The notes beneath the pieces were generated by a model. The model did no database searches. It saw only the letters and a list, made by a program, of their open reading frames with translations, and was not told where the DNA came from. Positions 56,388-64,000 of a stretch of DNA of 64,000 nucleotides are shown piece after piece. This DNA comes from Streptomyces liangshanensis (GTDB taxonomy: Bacteria > Actinomycetota > Actinomycetes > Streptomycetales > Streptomycetaceae): the NCBI RefSeq assembly GCF_011694815.1, contig NZ_CP050177.1, positions 6,116,001 through 6,180,000 on the forward strand, in the 5' to 3' direction. Numbering within the stretch: position 1 is the stretch's first letter; each line of letters starts with the position of its first letter. The translations under genes were made by a program, and so were the position numbers.

Positions 56388-57926
56388 TCAGTGCCGGAAG
56401 CCGCTCACCGCGTCCAGCGCGTCGGCGATGCCCGCGCCGTAGAAGCTGTTGTACCGCTTGCTCCCGCTGCACACCGCGTCGACCTTGCCGTCGCTGTTGT
56501 AGTCGTACACCGCCGGGCAGGCCGTGTCGTCGGCCTGGGCCGTCAGCAGCGCCTTGATCACCGCGAGGGAGGCGTGCGGGTACGTCGACTTCAGCAGCGC
56601 CGCGACACCCGCGACGTGCGGGGAGGCCATCGACGTACCGGACATGTAGCCCCACGAACCGCCCGGCAGCGGGCCCAGGATGGAGCCGCTGGTGGCCGGC
56701 GCGTCCGGGACCTGGTAGCGGTCGCCGCCCGGCGCCGCGATGTCGATGATGCCCAGGCCGTAGTTCGAGAACGACGACTTGCCCGACTTGGCGCCGGTGG
56801 CCGCGACGGTCACGACACCCGGGAGCTGGGTCGGTATGTCCAGGCACTCGGACGGGTCGATCACCCGGTCACCGGGGATGGTGTCGTTCGGGCTGGTCGG
56901 GTCGGTGATGGAGTCGGCCGCGAGGTCGTACGCCTCGTTGCCGGCCGCCGCCACGTTGACCGTGCCCTTGCTCTCCGCGTACTTCGAGGCCCGGGTGACG
57001 GCTTCGACGAGCGCCTTCTGGTCCGGGTCGTTCTTGCAGTTGAAGTACCACGGGTCGGTGTAGTAGCTGTTGTTGGTCACGTCGACACCGTGGTCGGCGG
57101 CCCAGACGAAGCCGCAGACGACCGCCTCGGTGTAGAAGAACCCGGCCGGCGTGGAGACCTTGATGCCGGCGACCTTCACGCCCGGGGCGACCCCGGTGAC
57201 GCCGATGCCGTTCTTGGCGGCGGCTATCTCACCCGCGACGTGCGTGCCGTGCGGGCTCTCCCCGGCGTTCGGACGCCAGGCGCCGTCCGTCGTGTCGGGC
57301 TTGCCCGTCACGCAGTTGACCGACGCGGCGCGGTCGAAGTTCGGGGCGATGTCGGGGTGCGTGTCGTCGACGCCCGTGTCGATGACGGCGACGGTCACCT
57401 TCCGGCTGCCGAGGGTCTTCTCGTGGGCCTTGTCCGCCTTGATGGCGCGCAGGTCCCACTGCAACGGCTCCAGCGGGTCCTGTGCGGCGGACTTGTCCGC
57501 GGTCGCCTCGGCGAGCTCGGCGGCGGTGAGCGCGCGGGGCGCGCCCTCGTCCGTGGTGGACTGCGCCGGCAGCGGCGCGGTGCGGGTGGCACCGGCCGAG
57601 TCGACGCCCCTGACCTTGCGCAGGGACTTCGCGAAGTCCGGGTTCTGCGAGGACGCGACGATGACGCCTATGCGGTCGTAGGTGGTCACCACCGTGCCGC
57701 CGGCCTTGCCGACGGCCTTCTCCACCGACTTCAGCGTGGAGCGCCCGCCGTGCGTGTTGACGACGTACGAGAGCTTGGGGCCGTCCGTGACGACCGGCGC
57801 CGAGACGGCCGGTGCCGCCGGAGCGGCGACCGCCGAGGCGCCGGGCAGGAAGCCGAGCGAGGCGGTGAGCGCCAGACCAGCGGGCAGCGCGAGTACGCGT
57901 CTGCGTCTGGATCCCAGATGAGCCAT
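56388..57926 (-). CDS. Secreted subtilisin-like serine protease (S8)
   Basis: 512-residue prepro-enzyme. Signal peptide with basic start (SRRRRVLALPAGLALTASLGFLPGASA), then an inhibitor-I9-like propeptide region about 45-160 (LSYVVNTHGGRSTLKSVEKAVGKAGGTVVTTYDRIGVIVASS). Catalytic triad: D183 in AVIDTGVDD, H226 in SPHGTHVAGEI and S432 in SGTSMASPHVAG; oxyanion N330 in AAAGNE. Four cysteines in the catalytic part suggest disulfides. Likely extracellular protein degradation or maturation during development. Confidence 0.93.
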   Translation of the reverse strand: MAHLGSRRRRVLALPAGLALTASLGFLPGASAVAAPAAPAVSAPVVTDGPKLSYVVNTHGGRSTLKSVEKAVGKAGGTVVTTYDRIGVIVASSQNPDFAKSLRKVRGVDSAGATRTAPLPAQSTTDEGAPRALTAAELAEATADKSAAQDPLEPLQWDLRAIKADKAHEKTLGSRKVTVAVIDTGVDDTHPDIAPNFDRAASVNCVTGKPDTTDGAWRPNAGESPHGTHVAGEIAAAKNGIGVTGVAPGVKVAGIKVSTPAGFFYTEAVVCGFVWAADHGVDVTNNSYYTDPWYFNCKNDPDQKALVEAVTRASKYAESKGTVNVAAAGNEAYDLAADSITDPTSPNDTIPGDRVIDPSECLDIPTQLPGVVTVAATGAKSGKSSFSNYGLGIIDIAAPGGDRYQVPDAPATSGSILGPLPGGSWGYMSGTSMASPHVAGVAALLKSTYPHASLAVIKALLTAQADDTACPAVYDYNSDGKVDAVCSGSKRYNSFYGAGIADALDAVSGFRH

Positions 57927-58190
57927 GGGTTCTCCACATCATCCGTGAGAGCCGCCCACGCGCATGACGCGCGTGGACAGGTGCATGATCAGCGAAAACT
58001 ACCGTCGACCACCCCCGCGTATCAATGACTTGAGACGCCGCCGACGGGACGTCAAGAAGAAAAACCGCCGCGTTGAACCGCTTCGCCACGCCTTCCGTGC
58101 CGTTGTCAGAGGGACCAGCAACATCACACGCCCAACCGTGCGAGGTCCCTCATGCCAGTCCCCACAGTGCCCCCGTCACGAGGAGATTCC

Positions 58191-58583
58191 GTGGCTTCCG
58201 ACGCACCACCGCCCCCGGGCGGAACGGACACCAGCCCCGCTCGCCCCACCCCCGACCTGCCCGCGCAACAGCCCACCACCGCCCAGTACGCCGACGTGCA
58301 GGACAGCACGGAGTTCGGCGAACTGCGGCGCACCTACCGCTCGTTCGCGTTCCCGCTGACCGTCGCCTTCATCGCCTGGTACCTGCTGTACGTCCTGCTG
58401 TCCAACTACGCGGGCGGCTTCATGGGCACCAAGCTCTTCGGCAACATCAACGTCGCGCTCGTCCTCGGCCTCGCCCAGTTCCTGACGACGTTCCTCATCG
58501 CCTGGTTCTACGCGCGGTACGCCTCGCGGAAGCTCGACCCCAAGGCCGACGTCATCAAGTCCCGTATGGAGGCGGACGCATGA
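58191..58583 (+). CDS. DUF485 family membrane protein
   Basis: 130 residues from GTG 58191 (GAGGAG five bases upstream); ATG 58152 with GAGG is an alternative adding 13 residues. The DUF485 core FGELRRTYRSFAFPLTVAFIAWYLLYVLLSNYAGGF with two transmembrane helices is clear, ending LIAWFYARYASRKLDPKAD. Such proteins are encoded beside acetate symporters and probably stabilise or regulate them. Its stop overlaps the symporter's ATG (ATGA). Confidence 0.9.
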   Translation: MASDAPPPPGGTDTSPARPTPDLPAQQPTTAQYADVQDSTEFGELRRTYRSFAFPLTVAFIAWYLLYVLLSNYAGGFMGTKLFGNINVALVLGLAQFLTTFLIAWFYARYASRKLDPKADVIKSRMEADA

Positions 58584-60211
58584 GCCAGCCACTCCCGCTC
58601 CACCTCGCCGCCACCTCGGACGCGAGCGAGCACCGGCCGCTGATCATCACCCTCTTCGCGCTGTTCGTCGTCGCGACCCTGGTGATCACCGTCTGGGCCG
58701 GCCGCCAGACCAAGAGCGCCTCCGACTTCTACGCGGGCGGGCGCCAGTTCACCGGATTCCAGAACGGACTCGCGGTGTCCGGCGACTACATGTCCGCCGC
58801 GTCCTTCCTCGGCATCGCCGGCGCCATCGCCCTCTTCGGCTACGACGGCTTCCTCTACTCGATCGGCTTCCTGGTCGCCTGGCTCGTCGCGCTGCTCCTC
58901 GTCGCCGAGCCGCTGCGCAACTCCGGCCGCTACACGATGGGCGACGTCCTCGCGTACCGCATGCGCCAGCGCCCGGTCCGTACCGCCGCCGGTGTCTCGA
59001 CCATCGTCGTCTCGATCTTCTACCTGCTCGCGCAGATGGCCGGCGCGGGTGTGCTCGTCTCCCTGCTGCTCGGCATCACCAGCGACGCCGGCAAGATCGC
59101 CATCGTCGCGCTGGTCGGCCTGCTGATGATCGTGTACGTCACCATCGGCGGGATGAAGGGCACCACCTGGGTCCAGATGGTCAAGGCGGTCCTGCTGATC
59201 GCGGGCACCATCCTGATCACCTTCCTGATCCTGCTGAAGTTCCACTTCAACGTCTCCGACCTGCTGGGCACGGCCGCCTCCAACAGCGGCAAGGGCTCCG
59301 CCTTCCTGGAGCCGGGGCTCAAGTACGGCGCCACGGAGATCTCCAAGCTGGACTTCATCTCCCTGGGCATCGCGCTGGTGCTCGGCACCGCGGGCCTGCC
59401 GCACATCCTGATCCGCTTCTACACCGTGCCCACCGCCAAGGCCGCCCGGAAGTCGGTGATCTGGGCGATCGGCATCATCGGCTCCTTCTACCTGATGACC
59501 ATCGTCCTCGGCTTCGGCGCCGCGGCCCTGCTCAAGCCCGGCGACATCATCGCCTCCAACAAGGCGGGCAACACGGCGGCCCCGCTCGCCGCCCTGGAGA
59601 TCGGCGGCGGAGCCGGCTCGACCGGCGGCGCCATCCTGCTCGCCGTGATCTCCGCCGTGGCCTTCGCCACCATCCTCGCGGTGGTCGCCGGCCTCACCCT
59701 GGCGTCCTCGTCGTCGTTCGCGCACGACATCTACGCCAACGTGATCCGCCGCGGCCAGGCGACCGAGAAGGAGGAGGTACGGGCCGCCCGCTGGGCGACC
59801 GTCGCCATCGGCGTCGTCTCCATCGCGCTGGGCGCCCTCGCCCGCGACCTGAACGTGGCCGGGCTGGTCGCGCTCGCGTTCGCGGTGGCCGCCTCCGCCA
59901 ACCTGCCGACGCTCCTCTACAGCCTCTTCTGGAAGCGGTTCACCACCGCGGGAGCGCTGTGGTCGATCTACGGCGGCCTGGCCTCGTCCGTCCTGCTGGT
60001 GCTGTTCTCGCCGGTCGTCTCGGGCAAGCCCACCTCGATGTTCCCCGGCGTCGACTTCCACTTCTTCCCGCTGGAGAACCCCGGCCTGATCTCCATCCCG
60101 CTGGGCTTCCTGCTCGGCTGGGTGGGCACGCTCGTCTCCAAGGAGGAGCCGGACACCGGCAAGTACGCGGAGCTGGAGGTCAAGTCCCTGACGGGCACCG
60201 GGGCGCACTGA
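58580..60211 (+). CDS. actP: Cation:acetate symporter
   Basis: 543-residue SSS-family permease with about 13 helices. Family hallmarks: SASDFYAGGRQFTGFQNGLAVSGDYMSAASFLG, GYDGFLYSIGFLVAWLVALLL, RYTMGDVLAYRM, GTAGLPHILIRFYTVPTAKAARKSV and SSSSFAHDIYANVI. It imports acetate, pyruvate or glyoxylate with sodium or protons. Translationally coupled to the DUF485 protein. A strong terminator follows at 60257. Confidence 0.92.
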   Translation: MSQPLPLHLAATSDASEHRPLIITLFALFVVATLVITVWAGRQTKSASDFYAGGRQFTGFQNGLAVSGDYMSAASFLGIAGAIALFGYDGFLYSIGFLVAWLVALLLVAEPLRNSGRYTMGDVLAYRMRQRPVRTAAGVSTIVVSIFYLLAQMAGAGVLVSLLLGITSDAGKIAIVALVGLLMIVYVTIGGMKGTTWVQMVKAVLLIAGTILITFLILLKFHFNVSDLLGTAASNSGKGSAFLEPGLKYGATEISKLDFISLGIALVLGTAGLPHILIRFYTVPTAKAARKSVIWAIGIIGSFYLMTIVLGFGAAALLKPGDIIASNKAGNTAAPLAALEIGGGAGSTGGAILLAVISAVAFATILAVVAGLTLASSSSFAHDIYANVIRRGQATEKEEVRAARWATVAIGVVSIALGALARDLNVAGLVALAFAVAASANLPTLLYSLFWKRFTTAGALWSIYGGLASSVLLVLFSPVVSGKPTSMFPGVDFHFFPLENPGLISIPLGFLLGWVGTLVSKEEPDTGKYAELEVKSLTGTGAH

Positions 60212-60256
60212 TCCCCCCGCCCGTCCGGACACCCCCCACCGGGTGAGCGAGCCTCT

Positions 60257-60294
60257 CCGCGGCCGCGTCGCAGCACTCCGCGACGCGGCCGCGG
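60257..60294 (+). terminator. Terminator after actP
   Basis: CCGCGGCCGCGTCGC and its exact complement form a 15-base stem with an eight-base loop, 45 bases after the stop. Confidence 0.85.
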
Positions 60295-60424
60295 CGCGTC
60301 CCGCGCCCCACCGGCACCTGCCGTTGTCGGTGGTCTGACGTAGGCTCGAACCTGACGGATTGCATACACGGTTCGCGACGGAACGGGACGGCCGCATCGC
60401 GGTCATGAGGGAAGGGGGCCCCAC

Positions 60425-61414
60425 GTGCTCATCGACACCTACGGCCGCATCGCCACCGACCTGCGCGTATCACTGACGGACAAGTGCAATCTCCGGTGCA
60501 CGTACTGCATGCCGGAAGAGGGCCTCCAGTGGCTCGGCAAGTCCGAGCTGCTCAGCGACGACGAGATCGTCCGCCTCATCCGTATCGCCGTGACCGACCT
60601 CGGGATCACCGAGATCAGGTTCACCGGCGGCGAGCCGCTCCTCAGGCCCGGCCTCGTCGGCATCGTCGAGCGCTGCGCCGCGCTGGAGCCCCGCCCCCGC
60701 ATGTCCGTGACCACCAACGGCATCGGCCTCAAGCGCACCGCCGCCGCCCTCCGGGCCGCCGGCCTCGACCGGGTCAACGTGTCGCTGGACACCCTGCGCC
60801 CCGACGTCTTCAAGACCCTCACCCGCCGCGACCGGCACCAGGACGTCCTGGACGGCCTGCGCGCGGCCCACGAGGCGGGGCTGACCCCCGTCAAGATCAA
60901 CACGGTCCTGATGCCGGGCCTCAACGACGACGAGGCCCCCGACCTGCTCGCCTGGGCCGTCGCGCACGACTACGAGCTGCGCTTCATCGAGCAGATGCCC
61001 CTCGACGCCCAGCACGGCTGGAAGCGCGACGGGATGATAACGGCCGGTGACATCCTCACCTCGCTCCGTACGCACTTCACCCTCACCGAGGAGCCCGGTA
61101 CCGCGCGCGGCTCCGCCCCCGCCGAGCGCTGGACCGTCGACGGCGGCCCGCACCGCGTCGGGGTCATCGCCTCCGTCACCCGCCCGTTCTGCCACGCCTG
61201 CGACCGCACCCGGCTCACCGCCGACGGACAGGTGCGCAACTGCCTCTTCGCCCAGGAGGAGACGGACCTGCGCGGGGCGCTGCGCTCCGAGGCGCCGGAC
61301 GAGGAGATCGCCGCGCTCTGGAAGCGCGCCATGTGGGGCAAGAAGGCCGGCTCCGGCCTCGACGACCCGTCCTTCCTCCAGCCCGACCGGCCGATGTCAG
61401 CGATCGGCGGCTGA
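60425..61414 (+). CDS. moaA: GTP 3',8-cyclase, molybdenum cofactor biosynthesis
   Basis: 329-residue radical-SAM enzyme making (8S)-3',8-cyclo-7,8-dihydroguanosine triphosphate with MoaC. N-terminal cluster C21-x3-C25-x2-C28 (DKCNLRCTYCMP), SAM motif FTGGEPLL; C-terminal second cluster in PFCHACDRTRLTADGQVRNCLF. The essential C-terminal Gly-Gly is present (SAIGG). GTG 60425 after a GGGAAGGGGG ribosome site. Its end overlaps the converging small gene by 18 bases. No other moa/moe gene is in the window. Confidence 0.95.
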   Translation: MLIDTYGRIATDLRVSLTDKCNLRCTYCMPEEGLQWLGKSELLSDDEIVRLIRIAVTDLGITEIRFTGGEPLLRPGLVGIVERCAALEPRPRMSVTTNGIGLKRTAAALRAAGLDRVNVSLDTLRPDVFKTLTRRDRHQDVLDGLRAAHEAGLTPVKINTVLMPGLNDDEAPDLLAWAVAHDYELRFIEQMPLDAQHGWKRDGMITAGDILTSLRTHFTLTEEPGTARGSAPAERWTVDGGPHRVGVIASVTRPFCHACDRTRLTADGQVRNCLFAQEETDLRGALRSEAPDEEIAALWKRAMWGKKAGSGLDDPSFLQPDRPMSAIGG

Positions 61415-61666
61415 GTCCCGCTCCCACTCCTCCAGTGTCACCACGTCCTTGAGGAACCCACGCACACCGAGGAACGAGGACAGATGCTCGCGGTGCTCGT
61501 CGCAGGCCAGCCAGGTCTTCCGGCGCTCCGGAGTGTGCAGCTTGGGGTTGTTCCAGGCGAGGACCCACACGGCGGGGGTACGGCACGCCTTGGCGGAGCA
61601 CACCGGCGCGGGATCCGCGGCGGGAGTGGTACGGGGCGGGGCATCGGGAGCGTCGGGGGAGTTCAC
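61397..61666 (-). CDS. Small zinc-ribbon-like hypothetical protein
   Basis: 89-residue protein from GTG 61666. After a Pro-rich N-terminus are two putative metal-binding pairs, CSAKAC (residues 23-28) and ACDEHREH. The core AVWVLAWNNPKLHTPERRKTWLACDEHREHLSSFLGVRGFLKDV recurs in actinobacteria as far as I recall; function unknown. It overlaps the moaA end tail to tail. Confidence 0.75.
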   Translation of the reverse strand: MNSPDAPDAPPRTTPAADPAPVCSAKACRTPAVWVLAWNNPKLHTPERRKTWLACDEHREHLSSFLGVRGFLKDVVTLEEWERDSAADR

Positions 61667-61727
61667 CCGTCCACCCTAGGCGCTGTTGTCACACTGCCCC
61701 AGGGACAGGTCCGGCAGCCCGAAAAGG

Positions 61728-61765
61728 CGACGCCGAGCAGCCACGGGGGGAGCTGCCCGGCGTCG
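61728..61765 (-). terminator. Hairpin after the DUF3099 gene
   Basis: CGACGCCG (61728-61735) and CGGCGTCG (61758-61765), with an inner CAGC/GCTG pair. It sits in the 261-base gap 61667-61927, where I find no gene; the hairpin is 163 bases beyond the DUF3099 stop on the minus strand, so its assignment is loose. Confidence 0.45.
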
Positions 61766-61927
61766 GTCCGTCGCTCCGACGGGGGATGCGGAGCGCCTAC
61801 GAAGTATGTCACGGGCAACGGGGTGCGGTGCACCGGAACTTCACGATTGATCTGAGCTTTTCTTGAGCTTTGCGCTCCGCTTCCCGCCCCCGGAGCGACC
61901 CGTTACCCGCGGGTTCTACCGGCGGGT

Positions 61928-62272
61928 CTACTCACCGGTCGGGCGCGCGGATTCCGTCGCCACCGGCGCCGCGGAGGGCGCGATCGCCGGCCGTACCGGA
62001 GCCGGGACGAAGGTCGACGGAAGCGAAGGAGCGTTCTCCCGGCCCGCGTTGGCGATCACCACGGCCACGTACGGCAACAGCGCCCCGAGGACCAGTGTGA
62101 CGATGGCCACCGGCCGTTCCACGTTCCACAGCACGACGGTCAGGATCACCGACAGTGTTCTCACGGACATCGAGATGATGTAACGCCGCTGCCTGCCGCG
62201 TACGTCCTCGGCGAGGCCCTGCCGGGCCCCGGTGATCCGGAAGACCTCGGTGCTGCTCCGCTTCCGCATCAC
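61928..62272 (-). CDS. DUF3099 domain membrane protein
   Basis: 114 residues. The N-terminal VFRITGARQGLAEDVRGRQRRYIISMSVRTLSVILTVVL and second helix VAIVTLVLGALLPYVAVVIANAGRE are diagnostic of DUF3099 proteins. The tail is Pro/Ala/Ser-rich. GTG 62272 or ATG one codon on. Found beside tyrS and moaA in Streptomyces; function unknown. Confidence 0.85.
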   Translation of the reverse strand: MMRKRSSTEVFRITGARQGLAEDVRGRQRRYIISMSVRTLSVILTVVLWNVERPVAIVTLVLGALLPYVAVVIANAGRENAPSLPSTFVPAPVRPAIAPSAAPVATESARPTGE

Positions 62273-62353
62273 ACTTCACCACCCGATTCCCACGCCGGTC
62301 CCTACCCCGGACCGGACCGCAACCACGGTACGCCGGGCCGCCCCCACGCACGA

Positions 62354-62392
62354 GGGCGGGGCACCGGCCATCCTGGCCGATGTGCCCCGCCC
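62354..62392 (-). terminator. Terminator between tyrS and the DUF3099 gene
   Basis: GGGCGGGGCA/TGCCCCGCCC outer stem of ten bases and CGGCCA/TGGCCG inner stem of six bases with loop TCC. It ends tyrS transcription on the minus strand 41 bases beyond the stop. Confidence 0.8.
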
Positions 62393-62432
62393 CGTGACGC
62401 AGGTGCCCGCGCGTGTCAGGCGCCCTCGTGGG

Positions 62433-63701
62433 TCAGCCGGCCGTGATCTCGATCGCGGCCAGGTTCTTCTTGCCCCGGCGCAGTACCAGCCAGCGGCCGT
62501 GCAGCAGGTCGCCCGCCGCGGGCACGCTCTCCGCGTCCGTGACCTTGACGTTGTTCACGTACGCCCCGCCCTCGTTGACCGTGCGGCGCGCCGCCGACCT
62601 GCTCGGCGCGAGGCCCGCCTCGGTGAACAGGTCGACCACCGAGGCCGGTTCGGAGAAGCGCGCGTGCGGCACCTCGGAGAGCGCGGCGCTCAGCGTCGCC
62701 TCGTCGAGGTCCGTCAGCTCACCCTGGCCGAAGAGCGCCCGGGACGCGGCGACGACCGCCGCGCACTGGCCGGCGCCGTGCACCAGGGTCGTCAGCTCCT
62801 CCGCCAGCGCCCGCTGCGCGGCCCGCGCCTGCGGCCGTTCCGCGGTGGCAAGCTCCAGCTCCTCCAGCTCCGCGCGGTCCTTGAAGCTGAGGATCCGGCT
62901 GTACGTGGAGATGTCACGGTCGTCCACGTTCAGCCAGAACTGGTAGAAGGCGTACGGCGTGGTCATCTCGGGGTCCAGCCAGACGGCCCCGCCCTCGGTC
63001 TTGCCGAACTTGGTCCCGTCCGCCTTGGTCATCAGGGGCGTGGCCAGCGCGTGCACGGTGGCACCCGGCTCCAGGCGGTGGATCAGGTCCAGGCCGGCGG
63101 TGAGGTTGCCCCACTGGTCGCTGCCGCCCTGCTGGAGGACACAGCCGTAGCGCCGGTACAGCTCCAGGAAGTCCATGGACTGGAGCAACTGGTAGCTGAA
63201 CTCGGTGTAGCTGATGCCCTCGTCGGACTCCAGCCGCCGGGCGATGGACTCCTTGGCGAGCATCCGGTTGACCCGGAAGTGCTTGCCGATGTCCCGCAGG
63301 AACTCGATCGCGGACAGGCCCGCGGTCCAGTCCAGGTTGTTGACCATCGTGGCCGCGTTCGGCCCCTCGAAGGACAGGAACGGCTCGATCTGCGACCGCA
63401 GCCGCCCCACCCAGCCCGCGACCGTCTCCGGGTCGTTCAGCGTCCGCTCGGCCGTGGGCCGCGGGTCGCCGATCTGGCCGGTGGCCCCGCCCACCAGCGC
63501 CAGCGGCCGGTGACCGGCCCGCTGGAGCCGGCGCACGGTGAGCACCTGCACGAGGTGGCCGACGTGCAGGCTGGCGGCGGTGGGGTCGAAGCCGCAATAG
63601 AACGTGACGGGACCGTCCGCGAGCGCCTTGCGCAAGGCGTCCTCATCGGTGGACTGGGCGAACAGCCCGCGCCACTGGAGCTCGTCGACGATGTCCGTCA
63701 C
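62433..63701 (-). CDS. tyrS: Tyrosyl-tRNA synthetase
   Basis: 422-residue class I synthetase. HIGH signature H46-V-G-H49 in [15 protein letters not shown] equivalent KFGKTEGG, the tyrosine pocket [12 protein letters not shown] and [10 protein letters not shown], and a C-terminal S4-like RNA-binding domain ([16 protein letters not shown]...LVLRRGKKN). GTG 63701 with GGAG ten bases before. Essential housekeeping gene; no T-box leader is seen in the 60-base upstream gap. Confidence 0.96.
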   Translation of the reverse strand: MTDIVDELQWRGLFAQSTDEDALRKALADGPVTFYCGFDPTAASLHVGHLVQVLTVRRLQRAGHRPLALVGGATGQIGDPRPTAERTLNDPETVAGWVGRLRSQIEPFLSFEGPNAATMVNNLDWTAGLSAIEFLRDIGKHFRVNRMLAKESIARRLESDEGISYTEFSYQLLQSMDFLELYRRYGCVLQQGGSDQWGNLTAGLDLIHRLEPGATVHALATPLMTKADGTKFGKTEGGAVWLDPEMTTPYAFYQFWLNVDDRDISTYSRILSFKDRAELEELELATAERPQARAAQRALAEELTTLVHGAGQCAAVVAASRALFGQGELTDLDEATLSAALSEVPHARFSEPASVVDLFTEAGLAPSRSAARRTVNEGGAYVNNVKVTDAESVPAAGDLLHGRWLVLRRGKKNLAAIEITAG

Positions 63702-63760
63702 GGTCTCGTGTCTCCTCGAACAGATGATGTGTGGATCCGGCAGCGATCAGTCTAGAGCGG

Positions 63761-64000
63761 TCACACCCCGCGGCTGACCGAGCTCATGTTGAAATCGGGG
63801 ATGCGCAGGGCGGGCATCGCGGCCCGGGTGAACCAGTCGCCCCACTCGCGCGGCAGCGTCTTCTCCGTGATCCCGGCCTCGGAGGCCCGCGACAGCAGGT
63901 CGACCGGCGACTCGTTGAACCGGAAGTTGTTCACCTCGCCGACGACCTCGCCCTTCTCCACGAGATACACCCCGTCCCTGGTCAGACCGGTGAGCAGCAG
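63761..64000 (-). CDS. TldD/PmbA (TldE) family metallopeptidase, C-terminal part
   Basis: The gene enters from the right edge; 79 codons are visible and the beginning lies outside. The segment LTRDGVYLVEKGEVVGEVNNFRFNESP followed by WFTRAAMPALRIPDFNMSSVSRGV matches the C-terminus of TldE/PmbA, the partner of TldD in a membrane-free protease that trims modified peptides and unfolded proteins. Directly upstream of tyrS on the same strand, with about 60 bases between. Confidence 0.85.
   Translation of the reverse strand: MLLTGLTRDGVYLVEKGEVVGEVNNFRFNESPVDLLSRASEAGITEKTLPREWGDWFTRAAMPALRIPDFNMSSVSRGV

Noticed and set aside
61667-61927. Possible riboswitch (c-di-AMP type) because of a structured GC-rich segment
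   Set aside because: Consensus motifs are not found and no gene lies suitably downstream; a simple hairpin explains the structure.

Overview
The window is chromosomal DNA of a Streptomyces or a very close relative. Evidence: very high G+C with GC-dominated third codon positions, many GTG starts, ATGA/GTGA start-stop overlaps, and lineage-typical families (conservon genes, DUF397 with a DUF5753-type HTH regulator, an LAETG-anchored surface protein, a Gbn-like nucleoid protein, an Asp23/AmaP cluster). From memory, the block from tyrS (63 kb) back to the LAETG protein (20 kb) resembles the S. coelicolor SCO1818-SCO1860 core region in reverse order. I see no insertion sequence, prophage, tRNA, rRNA or CRISPR array.

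Layout. 0-20 kb: mixed metabolism and regulation: end of a DapA-like lyase gene, MFS and NCS2 transporters, a Tat-exported amidase, a class B PBP, an IclR regulator divergent from an aldehyde dehydrogenase, an HTH/DUF397/DUF397 operon, a DsbA-like protein, a MarR regulator divergent from an Old Yellow Enzyme, two class V aminotransferases and an amidohydrolase. 20-32 kb: the LAETG surface protein, then cobalamin genes on the minus strand. A B12 riboswitch (about 31.7-31.85 kb) precedes cobD-cobQ-chelatase-cobO-cobB; after a divergent ZIP transporter come a CbiG/CobE-type gene and cobC. 32-33.5 kb: phosphate transporter operon behind a PHO-box array. 33.6-41.7 kb: aldolase, hydrolase, hypothetical genes, an ABC-F ATPase with a 7-codon leader ORF, the gbn-like gene under a GATC cluster, and an enoyl-CoA hydratase.

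41.8-45.3 kb: Asp23/Gls24 cluster with an AmaP-like membrane anchor. 45.5-49.6 kb: complete conservon (CvnA-B-C-D-E, ending in a P450) with a degenerate soluble CvnA. 49.7-64 kb: an SDR with altered catalytic residues, GH15 trehalase-like enzyme, SURF1, exonuclease-BRCT protein, VIT1-like transporter, zinc alcohol dehydrogenase, secreted subtilisin-like protease, DUF485 plus acetate symporter, moaA, small proteins, tyrS and the end of a TldD/PmbA-family gene.

The most noteworthy signals are regulatory or non-coding: (i) a dispersed element with core CGCCGGACGGGCTTGA, present as a four-copy array plus single copies, placed only where genes converge and oriented with the upstream gene; convergent junctions lacking it almost always carry a long GC-rich hairpin, so the element may do the same job; (ii) a leaderless 7-codon ORF before the ABC-F gene; (iii) clustered GATC sites before the gene for a GATC-binding nucleoid protein; (iv) a 24-codon ORF with a near-perfect ribosome binding site overlapping the cobC start; (v) well-formed operators between divergent regulator/target pairs. 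None is proven here; each needs the checks listed.
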